Shown: positions 28,301-37,871 of the stretch, piece by piece
Position numbering within the stretch: position 1 is the first letter of the stretch
Layout: every line of letters begins with the position of its first letter
NCBI RefSeq assembly: GCF_902167145.1
Contig: NW_023366905.1
Span: 1-64,000, forward strand
DNA length: 64,000 bases
DNA from: Zea mays
Lineage: Eukaryota > Streptophyta > Magnoliopsida > Poales > Poaceae
Direction of reading: 5' to 3'
Made by a program: the position numbers and the translations under genes
Notes under the pieces: model-generated
What the model was told of the DNA's origin: nothing
Databases searched by the model: none
Seen by the model: the letters and a program-made list of their open reading frames with translations, nothing else

Positions 28301-30020
28301 ACACCTCACCCCACATATGTTTCCTTGCCATAGATCACATTCTTGGATTTCTGGTGGAGACCATTTCTTGGTCAAAAATCCGTAGGCCTTAGCCTCTAAT
28401 ATTATTGAAAATGGTCGCTCATGGCTATTTTCGGCAAAATCGGGGTTGTGTGGCCATTGATCGTCGACCAGAGGCTCATACACCTCACCCCACATATGTT
28501 TCCTTGTCGTAGATCACATTCTTGGATTTCTGGTGGAGACCATTTCTTGGTCAAAAATCCGTAGGTGTTAGCCTTCGGTATTATTGTAAATGGTCATTCA
28601 TGGCTATTTTCGACAAAAATGGGGGTTGTGTGGCCATTGATCATCGACCAGAGGCTCATACACCTCACCCCACATATGTTTCCTTGCCATAGATCACATT
28701 CTTGGATTTCTGGTGGAGACCATTTCTTGGTCAAAAATCCGTAGGTCTTAGCCTCTAGTATTATTGAAAATGGTCGCTCATGGCTATTTTCATAAAAAAT
28801 GGGGGTTGTGTGGCCATTGATCGTCGACCAGAGGCTCATACACCTCACCCCACATATGTTTCCTTGCCATAGATCACATTCTTGGATTTCTGGTGGAGAC
28901 CATTTCTTGGTCAAAAATCCGTAGGTGTTAGCCTTCGATATTATTGAAAATGGTCGTTCATGGCTATTTTCGACAAAAATGGGGGTTGTGTGGCCATTGA
29001 TCATCGACCAGAGGCTCATACACCTCACCCCACATATGTTTCCTTGCCATAGATCACATTCTTGGATTTCTGGTGGAGACCATTTCTTAGTTAAAAACTC
29101 GTACGTGTTAGCCTTCGGGATTATTGAAAATGGTCATTCATGGCTATTTTCGGCAAAATGGGGGTTGTGTGGCCATTGATCGTTGACCAGAGGCTCATAC
29201 ACCTCACCCCACATATGTTTCCTTGCCATAGATCACATTCTTGGATTTCTGGTGGAGACCAATTCTTGGTCAAAAATCCGTAGGTGTTAGCCTTCGGTAT
29301 TATTGAAAATGGTCATTCATGGCTATTTTCGACAAAAATGGGGGTTGTGTGGCCATTGATCGTCGACCAGAGGCTCATACACCTCACCCCACATATGTTT
29401 CCTTGTCGTAGATCACATTCTTGGATTTCTGGTGGAGACCATTTCTTGGTCAAAAATCCGTAGGTGTTAGCCTTCGATATTATTGAAAATGGTCGTTCAT
29501 GGCTATTTTCGACAAAAATGGGGGTTGTGTGGCCATTGATCATCGACCAGAGGCTCATACACCTCACCCCACATATGTTTCCTTGCCATAGATCACATTC
29601 TTGGATTTCTGGTGGAGACCATTTCTTGGTTAAAAACTCGTACGTGTTAGCCTTCGGTATTATTGAAAATGGTCATTCATGGCTATTTTCGGCGAAATGG
29701 GGGTTGTGTGGCCATTGATCATCGACCAGAGGCTCGTACACCTCACCCCACATATGTTTCCTTGCCATAGATCACATTCTTGGATTTCTGGTGGAGACCA
29801 TTTTTGGTCAAAAATATGTAGGTGTTAGCATTTGGTATTATTGAAAATGTCGTTCATGGCTATTTTCGACAAAAATGGGGGTTGTGTGGCCATTGATCAT
29901 CGACCAGAGTCTCGTACACCTCACCCCACATATGTTTCCTTGCCATATATCACATTTTTGGATTTCTGGTGGAGACGATTTCTTGGTCAGAAATCCGTAG
30001 GTGTTAGCCTTCGGTATTAT
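22326..30020 (-). repeat. HOR domain with 3,204- and 2,154-bp periods
   Basis: A distinctive variant pair (gaaaatgtcgttcatgg followed by ccatatatcacatttttgg) occurs at about 22326, 25530, 27684 and 29838, spaced 3204, 2154 and 2154 bp. Other landmarks agree: 23236/26440/28594 and 22685/25889/28043. The longer unit contains extra monomers, including one with a shared internal deletion (21852 and 24886, offset 3,024 bp). Confidence 0.85.
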
Positions 30021-30758
30021 TGAAAATAGTCGTTCATGGCAATTTTTGACAAAAATGGGGGTTGTGTGGCCATTGATCATCGACCAGATGCTCGTACACC
30101 TCACCCCACATATGTTTCCTTGCCATAGATCACATTCTTGGATTTCTGGTGGAGACCATTTCTTGGTCAAAAATCCGTAGGTGTTAGCCTTCGGTATTAT
30201 TGAAAATGGTCGTTCATGGCTATTTTCGACAAAAATGGGGGTTGTGTGGCCATTGATCATCGACCAGAGGCTGATACACCTCACCCCACATATGTTTCCT
30301 TGCCATAGATCACATTCTTGGATTTCTGGTGGAGACCATTTCTTGGTCAAAAATCCGTAGGTGTTAGCATTCGGTATTATTGAAAATGGTCGTTCATGGC
30401 TATTTTCGACAAAAATGGGGGTTGTGTGGCCATTGATCATCGACCAGAGGCTCATACACCTCACCCCACATATGTTTCCTTGCCATAGATCACATTTTTG
30501 GATTTCTGGTGGAGACCATTTCTTGGTCTAAAATCCGTAGGTGTTAGCCTCTAGTATTATTGAAAATGGTCGCTCATGGCTATTTTCAAGGTCGCTCATG
30601 GCTATTTTCGTAAAAAATGGAGGTTGTGTGGCCATTTATCATCGACTAGAGGCTCATAAACCTCACCCCACATATGTTTCCTTGCCATAGATTACATTCT
30701 TGGATTTCTGGTGGAAACCATTTCTTGGTTAAAAACTCGTACGTGTTAGCCTTCGGTA

Positions 30759-31451
30759 TTATTGAAAATGGTCATTCATGGCTATTTTCGGCAAAATGGG
30801 GGTTGTGTGGCCATTGATCGTCGACCAGAGGCTCATACACCTCACCCCACATATGTTTCCTTGTCGTAGATCACATTCTTGGATTTCTGGTGGAGACCAT
30901 TTCTTGGTCAAAAATCCGTAGGTGTTAGCCTTCGATATTATTGAAAATGGTCGTTCATGGCTATTTACGACAAAAATGGGGGTTGTGTGGCCATTGATCA
31001 TCGACCAGAGGCTCATACACCTCACCCCACATATGTTTCCTTGCCATAGATCACATTCTTGGATTTCTGGTGGAGACCATTTCTTGGTCAAAAATCCGTA
31101 CGTGTTAGCCTTCGGTATTATTGAAAATGGTCGTTCATGGCTATTTTCGACAAAAATGGGGGTTGTGTGGCCATTGATCATCGACCAGAGGCTCGTACAC
31201 TTCACCCCACATATGTTTTCTTGCCATAGATCAGAATCTTGGATTTCTCGTGGAGACCATTTGTTGGTCAAAAATTCGTAGGTGTTAGCCTTCGGTATTA
31301 TTGAAAATGGTCGTTCATGGCTATTTTCGACAAAAATGGGGGTTGTGTGGCCATTGATCATCGACCAGACACTCATACACCTCACCCCACATATGTTTCC
31401 TTGCCATAGATCACATTCTTGGATTTCTGGTGGAGACCATTTCTTGGTCAA
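30759..31451 (-). repeat. Inverted copy of a marker segment of the 4.5-kb HOR
   Basis: The rare monomer of about 3771-3840 (private changes ccacgagaaatccaagattc, ggcaagaaaac and gtgaagtgtacgag) appears as its exact complement at about 31190-31260. Flanking monomers also match in inverted order. This is a second inverted relic of the block A HOR. Confidence 0.8.
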
Positions 31452-31675
31452 AAATCCGTAGGTGTTAGCCTTCGATATTATTGAAAATGGTCATTCATGG
31501 CTATTTTTGACAAAAATGGGGGTTGTGTGGCCATTGATCTTCCACCAGAGGCTCATACACCTCACCCCACATATGTTTCCTTGCCATAGATCACATTCTT
31601 GGATTTCTGGTGGAGACCATTTCTTGGTCAAAAATCCATAGGTGTTAGCCTTCGGTATTATTGTAAATGGTCATT

Positions 31676-33561
31676 CTATGGCAAGGAAACATATGTGGGG
31701 TGAGGTGTATGAGCGTCTGGTCGATCATCAATGGCCACACATCCCCCATTTTTGCCGAAAATAGCCATGAGCGACCATTTTCAATAATACTAGAGGCTAA
31801 GACCTACGGATTTTTGCCCAAGAAATGGTCTCCACCAGAAATCCAAGAATGTGATCTATGGCAAGGAAACATATGTGGGGTGAGGTGTACGAGCCTCTAG
31901 TCGATGATAAATGGCCACACAACCCCCATTTTTTATGAAAATAGCCATGAACGACCATTTTCAATAATACCAAAGGCTAACACCTACAGATTTTTGACCA
32001 AGAATTGGTCTCCACTAGAGGTGTATGAGCCTCTGGTCGACGATCAATGGCCACACAACCCCCATTTTGCCGAAAATAGCCATGAATGACCATTTTCAAT
32101 AATACCGAAGGCTAACACCTAAGAATTTTTGACCAAGAAATGGTCTCCACCAGAAATCCAAGAATGTGATCTATGGCAAGGAAACATATGCGGGGTGAGG
32201 TGTATGAGCCTTTGGTCGATGATAAATGGCCACACAACCCCCATTTTGCTGAAAATAGCCATGAACGACCATTTTCAATAATACCGAAGGCTAACACGTA
32301 CGAGTTTTTAACCAAGAAATGGTCTCCACCAGAAATCCAAAAATGTGATCTATGGCAAGGAAACATATGTGGGGTGAGTTGTATGAGCCTCTGGTCGACG
32401 ATCAATGGCCACACAACCCTAATTTTTGTCGAAAATAGCCATGAATGACCATTTTCAATAATACCGAAGGCTAACACGTACGGATTTTAGACCAAGAAAT
32501 GGTCTCCACCAGAAATCCAAGAATGTGATCTATGGCAAGAAAACATATGTGGGGTGAGGTGTATGAGCATCTGGTCGATGATCAATGGCCACACAACCCC
32601 CATTTTTTTATGAAAATAGCCATGAGCGACCATTTTCAATAATACCGAAGGCTAACACGTACGAGTTTTTAACCAAGAAATGATCTCCACCAGAAATCCA
32701 AGAATGTGATCTATGGCAAGGAAACATATGTGGGGTGAGGTTTATGAGCCTCTGGTCGATGATCAATGGCCACACAACCCCCATTTTTGTCGAAAATAGC
32801 CATGAACGACCATTTTCAATAATATCGAAGGCTAACACCTACGGATTTTTGACCAAGAAATGGTCTCCACCAGAAATCCAAGAATGTGATCTACGACAAG
32901 GAAACATATGTGGGGTGAGGTGTATGAGCGTCTGGATCGAAGGCTAACACCTACGGATTTTAGACCAAGAAATGGTCTCCACCAGAAATCCAAGAATGTG
33001 ATCTATGGCAAGGAAACATATGTGGGGTGAGGTGTATGAGCCTCTGGTCGACGATCAATGGCCACAGAACCCCCATTTTGCCGAAAATAGCCATGAATGA
33101 CCATTTTCAATAATACCGAAGGCTAACACGTACGAGTTTTTAACCAAGAAATAGTCTCCACCAGAAATCCAAGAATGTAATCTATGGCAAGGAAACATAT
33201 GTGGGGTGAGGTTTTGACCAAGAAATGGTCTCCACCAGAAATCCAAGAATGTGATCTATGGCAAGGAAACATATGTGGGGTGAGGTGTATGAGCCTCTAG
33301 TCGACGATCAATGGCCACACAACCCTAATTTTTGTCGAAAATAGCCATGAACGACCTTTTTTAATGACACTGAAGGCTAACACCTACGGATTTTTCACCA
33401 AGAAATGGTCTCCACCATAAATCCAAGAATGTGATCTATGGCAAGGAAACATATGTGTAGTGAGGTGTATGAGCCTCTGGTCGAAGATCAATGGCCACAC
33501 AACCCCCATTTTTGTCGAAAATAGCCATGAATGACCATTTTCAAAAATACCAAAGGCTAAC
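31676..33561 (+). repeat. knob180 array, F orientation, left of the retrotransposon
   Basis: About ten monomers in F orientation, several shortened. Internal deletions are visible at about 32015 (ctccactagaggtgtatgag) and 32935 (gcgtctggatcgaagg), and the 253-bp-type fusion (gtgaggttttgacc) at about 33211. The last bases, ctaac, are the left copy of the retrotransposon target duplication. The monomer is continued at 40938 after the insertion. Confidence 0.93.
33557..33561. repeat. Target-site duplication, left copy (CTAAC)
   Basis: CTAAC directly precedes the element's TGTTGG terminus and is repeated at 40938-40942. It is a perfect 5-bp duplication, as expected for integrase-mediated insertion of an LTR element. 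Confidence 0.97.
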
Positions 33562-33851
33562 TGTTGGGGACCTTCGGCGTCCGAAGGTCCTCAAAAACAG
33601 GATTTAACAGTATTTCTGTAGTACAATGTGTGAACAGGTACCCTCGGACTAAAGTCGGCATTGCAGTAGACCGGAATAATACGAAGGTTGATACAGAGCC
33701 GAAGGTGCGAGCAGGAAAGCTTCGGCGTAACAGCAAAGAATGGAACCGACTTAAAGATGAAAAGGCTATTCAGACCTCGATAGACTACTATAGAGTTATT
33801 ATCAAATGTAAAGGGCATGAACGTAATTTTGTAAGGGCTGTGTCCCGTGTC

Positions 33852-33859
33852 TATAAATA
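33852..33859 (+). promoter_or_regulatory. LTR TATA box
   Basis: TATAAATA, 290 bp into the LTR, expected to drive the sense transcript. The expected start about 25-30 bp downstream falls in or next to an inverted repeat, GTGAACAGTA (33861-33870) with TACTGTTCAC (33877-33886). The same box is at 40586-40593 in the 3' LTR. Confidence 0.75.
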
Positions 33860-33988
33860 GGTGAACAGTATCCCCGTACTGTTCACGCTGACTTGGCATT
33901 CGCTTTTTGCGTCACGCTTGTACTATCGTTTCCTTCCGATTGAAGGTACACTTGTAGTTCAATAATATTTTTGTTTATGCTCAATAAT

Positions 33989-33994
33989 AATAAA
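33989..33994 (+). terminator. LTR polyadenylation signal
   Basis: AATAAA lies 137 bp downstream of the LTR TATA box in a T-rich context. The functional copy for the element's transcript would be the equivalent at 40723-40728 in the 3' LTR. Motif-only inference. Confidence 0.5.
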
Positions 33995-34203
33995 TGATTG
34001 TTCATGTTTTCTTTTACATTCTTTATATTTCATCCTTCGTCATTGCTTGATGAATTTATGAAGGTATGTCCTTCATAACCTTCGTCCGCAAGTCATTATA
34101 TCCTAAGGGAAATAATGCTTCGAAGGACGAAGGATATTAACGATTAACATTTTCTATGTTGCCTTGTTCTTAACTCTTAGTACTTGAGAACAAGTCCCCA
34201 ACA

Positions 34204-34222
34204 TTAGCGCCCACCTCCGGTG
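34204..34222 (+). promoter_or_regulatory. Probable primer-binding site
   Basis: The bases right after the 5' LTR (ttagcgcccacctccggtg) sit where a tRNA 3' end primes minus-strand synthesis. They resemble the GCGCC-type sites of plant gypsy elements rather than the initiator-Met type tggtatcagagc. I could not assign the tRNA from sequence alone. Confidence 0.5.
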
Positions 34223-34277
34223 AACTCACTTCCATTTCTTGAGCTTTTCAACACCTTCGGAGGGCATCACCTTCGTC

Positions 34278-35795
34278 ATGCCGCCGAAGAAGACTTCAGC
34301 ACCAGGGGCTGGCACGCTGCAGCCGCTGGACCCCAATCAAGACGTCCTTTCTCTTAGAGAGGCGAGAAGCCAGAAGAGGAAGGCTACCAGTCCAACACCT
34401 CCGGAGGATGATCTAGATCAGGAGATTCAAAATCTGGAAATCCTTCAGCAGCAGGTTCAACGCAAGAAAGAGAAGATGGCCAGGCTAGCTGAACTGCAGA
34501 GGCAGATAGACGAAGCCTCTGAAGAAGTTCGCCATCTTGCTCAGGATGAGCAACAACGAAGGCCTCAGCATCAAGATCTTCATCAGGAGGGTTTTCCCAA
34601 CGAAGATGACTGGTATGACAATTTCCATCATGGGAATTTTGTTTTTGATGATGCTTCTCCCCTGTCCGCTGAGCTGCAGGCTACACCTTGGCCCCCGTCC
34701 TACAAGCCGCCTCAGCTCCCCGTATTCGATGGCCATTCAGACCTGAAGCAGTTTTTGATGAGCTATGAAGCAACAGTGTCTTCGTATGGTGGCAATGCTT
34801 CAGTCATGGCCAAATCTTTCGTTATGGCTGTCAGAAGTGTTGCTCAAACCTGGTATTCCTCCCTTCGACCAGAAACGATCACTTCATGGCAGAAGCTGAA
34901 GGATTTATTGTTAACCAGCTTTCAAGGATTTCAGACGAAGCCGGTCACTGCTCAGGCTCTGTTCCAGTGTACTCAGGATCACGAAGAATACCTTCAGGCA
35001 TATGTCCGAAGGTTCTTGCGTTTGAGGGCACAGGCACCAACGGTGCCCAATGAAATTGTCATCGAGGCCATGATCAAGGGGCTTCGGCCAGGTCCGTCAG
35101 CTCAGTACTTCGCCAGGAAGCCTCCTCAAACTTTGGAGAAGCTTCTCCAGAAAATGGATGAATACATTCGGGCCGACAATGATTTTCGCCAAAGAAGGGA
35201 GGAGGCTTTCAGGTTTTCTGAAATGACCAGGGGCTTCGGAGGGAGGTTTTACCCAAGGCATGTGAGATCAATTCACAATTCTACACAAAATGATGACAGA
35301 GGAAGCCAACAGCAAAGGCCACAATGCTCCTCACAGGCTTCTGGACAACAGCAAAGCTCCTTCCGACCACCAGCTCCAAGAGGTAGAGGAGCCAGGGGCT
35401 TCGGAGGAAGATTTGGCGATCAACCGAGAAGAATCTTTTGCTTATTCTGCGGTGAGAACAAAGGCCATACTACCAGGATGTGCCATGTTACTATTCAGAA
35501 GCAAAAGGAAATAGCTGAAGCAGCAGCACAACAGGCTCAGCCGAAGCAGGTCATGCATACAGCTTCGTATCATTCGCCCTACATCCCAGAATATGTGGGT
35601 AATCATCCTGCAGTTTCTGTTGCTTCGGCGAGCCAGCCTCAAGCTTCCTGGCAACAGCCTCCGCCTCCACCTCCGTTGCAGCAAGGCCAGCAGCCAGAAG
35701 GGAGTCAGTATACTCCACACCAGAGGGACTTCAGAGAGCAGTCCGAAGCTCGTACAGTCAATAGCACTGTGCCAGAGTCTAAGCACATCTATTGA
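34278..35795 (+). CDS. gag: Retrotransposon Gag polyprotein
   Basis: 505 codons from ATG at 34278 (MPPKKTSAPG); the frame stays open upstream to a TTG at 34239, but no ATG lies there. It would form the cytoplasmic particle and bind element RNA. Residues about 45-95 are charged and heptad-like, a probable coiled coil. Residues about 140-330 resemble the retrotransposon gag capsid domain, with YKPPQLPVFDG at the start, AQTWYSSL and a YVRRFLRLRAQAP stretch. Then an RG/FGG-rich basic segment leads to a zinc knuckle, C388-C391-H397-C402. Its spacing is CX2CX5HX4C, one residue longer than the common CX2CX4HX4C. The tail is Gln/Pro-rich. It ends with TGA and no protease follows in any frame. No internal stop is seen, so it looks intact. 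Confidence 0.9.
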   Translation: MPPKKTSAPGAGTLQPLDPNQDVLSLREARSQKRKATSPTPPEDDLDQEIQNLEILQQQVQRKKEKMARLAELQRQIDEASEEVRHLAQDEQQRRPQHQDLHQEGFPNEDDWYDNFHHGNFVFDDASPLSAELQATPWPPSYKPPQLPVFDGHSDLKQFLMSYEATVSSYGGNASVMAKSFVMAVRSVAQTWYSSLRPETITSWQKLKDLLLTSFQGFQTKPVTAQALFQCTQDHEEYLQAYVRRFLRLRAQAPTVPNEIVIEAMIKGLRPGPSAQYFARKPPQTLEKLLQKMDEYIRADNDFRQRREEAFRFSEMTRGFGGRFYPRHVRSIHNSTQNDDRGSQQQRPQCSSQASGQQQSSFRPPAPRGRGARGFGGRFGDQPRRIFCLFCGENKGHTTRMCHVTIQKQKEIAEAAAQQAQPKQVMHTASYHSPYIPEYVGNHPAVSVASASQPQASWQQPPPPPPLQQGQQPEGSQYTPHQRDFREQSEARTVNSTVPESKHIY

Positions 35796-35997
35796 CGAAT
35801 ATCCTACCTTAATAGCAATCTTTTTCATCCAGTTTTATTTTCCGTAATAAAGGACATTGTTTAGGTTTCGTGTAATTAGTTTCATTGATTCCTACAAAAA
35901 ATATGTTGTTTTCTCCACAGGCTTAAATTGATCGAAGTTCAAAGACTTGTGATAATAAGAAGGACCTTCGAACTATCAAAAATTCTTTGAAGCAACA
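35796..35997. other. Internal non-coding segment after gag
   Basis: No supported gene. AT-rich text after the gag stop, leading to the hairpin array. In an autonomous element this is where pol would follow; nothing resembling it is present. Confidence 0.7.
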
Positions 35998-36280
35998 AAA
36001 AGTCGTTCTAACGAACGCAGAGTAAGTTTGACGAAGTCACAAAAAAGTCGCTCCGAAGGGAGCGCAGTGTAAGTTTTCTGCTCCAAAGTCGTTCCAAAAG
36101 GAATGCAGAGCATACAGCGAAAAGTCAACGCTGATACCGCCTAAGTAAAAGGCGAAGAAGCTCCAAAGTCGTTCCTAAGGGAATGCAGAGCTTACAGCGA
36201 AAAGTCAACGCTGATTCCGCTGAAGTAAAAGGCGAAGAAGCTCCTAAGGGAGGCTTATAGCGAAAAGTTAACGCTAATTC
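35998..36280. repeat. Tandem hairpin array inside the element
   Basis: Two full 80-bp units (36081-36160 and 36161-36240), a partial third from 36241 and diverged half-units upstream. Five small hairpins of one type have four-base loops: CGTTC/GAACG (36004-36017), CGCTCC/GGAGCG (36049-36064), CGTTCC/GGAATG (36090-36105 and 36170-36185) and CTCC/GGAG (36241-36252). A second type, CAGCG/CGCTG (36115-36133 and 36195-36213), appears as TAGCG/CGCTA at 36258-36276. Stem changes are mostly compensatory. Tandem repeats near this position are known in Tat-lineage plant elements; a function is not known to me. Confidence 0.85.
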
Positions 36281-36758
36281 ACAAAAAGATTATGTGTTTT
36301 ATCGCAGATATGTGTGTATCTTCGGAATATCACCTTACATAGCATAACATCATTACATCATCTTTGCATAACATAAGCATCATACATCATACTGCATGTG
36401 GCATAAGAAAGAAATATGATATCAATCTTCGGGAAAACACTTTGAAAAAGGGGCAAATCATGCCAAGTCTCAAGGAGAAACAATATTGATCTCTGAAGTG
36501 TAGCCTTGAAGAATGTTTCTACGAAGCTTCAGCACTTTTCAGGATACTTCGGATATTGTTGTGATAAATGGTAATTCTTCTTCACGAAGCATGAAAAGAA
36601 GGGAAGGTGTTTTTTCGCCAAAGACTCAAAAACGGTACGTATGTAAAGTTTCATGCATCGTAAAGAATTGAACCATAAAGAAAAATAAAACAAATATATT
36701 ACATACAGGATTACAAGATATTACACATGCTACATTTAAAATGTTTTTACAATAGCAT
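36281..36758. other. AT-rich spacer, probable 3' flank of the antisense gene
   Basis: No open frame of note. It includes cat-rich text (about 36330-36400) and a purine-rich word at 36599-36617 that is repeated at 40199. On the minus strand, T-rich text with TGTAAT words follows the antisense stop and could serve for 3'-end formation; this is inference. Confidence 0.5.
36599..36617 (+). repeat. 19-bp direct repeat, left copy
   Basis: AAGGGAAGGTGTTTTTTCG occurs here and again, exactly, at 40199-40217. The pair brackets the antisense gene and its TATA box. The flanking bases on either side do not match. Confidence 0.9.
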
Positions 36759-36913
36759 CTAGTCTTCCCTAAGTACCACCTCTGCAGCTTCGTTTAACAG
36801 TCGATCGACAACTTCATCCATAATAGCTTCAGCCATCTTTTTAACCTCATCGTCACCCTTAGGCCGTGCACCCGGAGATACTTCAGTAGGATCTGAGGAG
36901 GGACAGGACACGG

Positions 36914-36988
36914 CTACATTGCTATTACAAATCGCAAACAAATCTTAAAGCCTAAGATTACAGCACGATAAAAACTATTATTTAATAC
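36914..36988 (-). other. Predicted intron 2 of the antisense gene (75 nt)
   Basis: Minus-strand donor TTAG|GTATTA and acceptor AATGTAG|CC. Joining leaves phase 1 to phase 1 and opens the last 51-codon exon. The polypyrimidine tract is weaker than in intron 1. Without splicing the frame ends at 36978. Confidence 0.65.
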
Positions 36989-37781
36989 CTAATTGACCTT
37001 CGGCCTCTGCGCTCTTTTCAGTAGCCTCAGCTACTTCTCTAGCATCGTGGATGCCCTTCTCACTTCTTCGAATAATTTCTCCGGCCATTTCTCGGCCACC
37101 ATTATCCCAGATATCGGTAAAAAACTTTCCACCAATTATGCTAGCTTCGGCCGAAGGATCTCTTGTATCTTCAAAGGACAAGGCAGCTTCGGACTGTGCT
37201 AAAATTTTTACATGTTCGCAGCCCTTCTTCTCTAAGATGGTGGCAATCCCTCTGGCGCCAGAGAAGGCACATATATCTCCTCGGCTATTTAAAATTTCTT
37301 CGAAGGCTTCAGCTTCGTGATCAATCCATTCAATGACACCTTCGGGATTGCCTCTCGAAAAGTTTTCCTCACTTGAGAATGCGCCGACCTTGGCGAAGCT
37401 AGCCTTTAATTTCTTAACACAATCTATAGATTTGTTGTAGCATCTCTTTTTGGACGAACGAAGCTCTTCAACAGCCACTTCTAGGTGATCTGCCCATTGA
37501 TCGCTGAGTTCACGCTTTGTTTCTTCAAGTATGCGTTCTTCCTTGGCTCTGGCCAGTTGTTTCCGAAGGTCTTCAATTTCGCGTTTCTGAGCTTCAGCTT
37601 GACTTTTAAAAGCAGCTTCGTCCTCCTTTATTTTATTTATCAATGATTATAATATTTTGTCTTTTTCGAGACCTTCGTTCCTCAGTTCAATTACTTCGGA
37701 ACGAAGGTTGCTCAGGGCTATAGTACAACCTTCGTCTTCGGCATCTTTCTGTGCCCTGAGGGCATTGCTAAGTATCAGGCC

Positions 37782-37871
37782 CTGCAAAAAGAAATATGTG
37801 TGTGTCAATAAGTTTTAACAAACGAAAAATTTTGGACTCAACGAAAAATACAAAAATTTCATTTGTCGCAC
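37782..37871 (-). other. Predicted intron 1 of the antisense gene (90 nt)
   Basis: Minus-strand donor AAG|GTGCGA and acceptor with T-rich text ending TTTTTGCAG. Exon 1 ends on a codon boundary, and the next exon opens directly in frame with a coiled-coil-like peptide. Without splicing the frame stops 18 codons into the intron. Confidence 0.8.

Larger units (their letters stand above)
13097..31675 (-). repeat. knob180 satellite array, R orientation, block D
   Basis: About 18.6 kb of monomers in R orientation (ccattgatcatcgaccagaggctc and so on on the + strand). It contains several sub-domains with their own higher-order periods, listed separately, plus shortened monomers with internal deletions at about 13734, 21852 and 24886. 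The longest open frame (minus strand, 19511-20593) is six consecutive monomers translated and is not a gene. The block ends at a switch to F at 31675-31676. Confidence 0.95.
33562..34203 (+). repeat. 5' LTR (642 bp)
   Basis: Starts TGTTGGGGACC and ends GTCCCCAACA. It differs from the 3' LTR at only two positions, both transitions: 33673 G versus 40407 A, and 33925 A versus 40659 G. It contains a perfect 10-bp stem (33568-33577 with 33581-33590), a TATA box at 33852, another 10-bp inverted repeat just downstream, and AATAAA at 33989. An open frame over 33564-33860 is incidental. Confidence 0.97.

Noticed and set aside
33564..33899. Open frames of about 100 codons on both strands in each LTR
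   Set aside because: They lie in LTR control sequence, start at non-ATG or near-terminal positions, overlap each other on opposite strands and show no domain.
34485..35847. Alternative frames overlapping gag on both strands
   Set aside because: Shadows of gag; no recognisable motif and gag has a clear domain order.
35796..36758. Remnant of pol between gag and the antisense gene
   Set aside because: No protease, reverse transcriptase, RNase H or integrase motif in any frame; only the hairpin array and AT-rich spacer.
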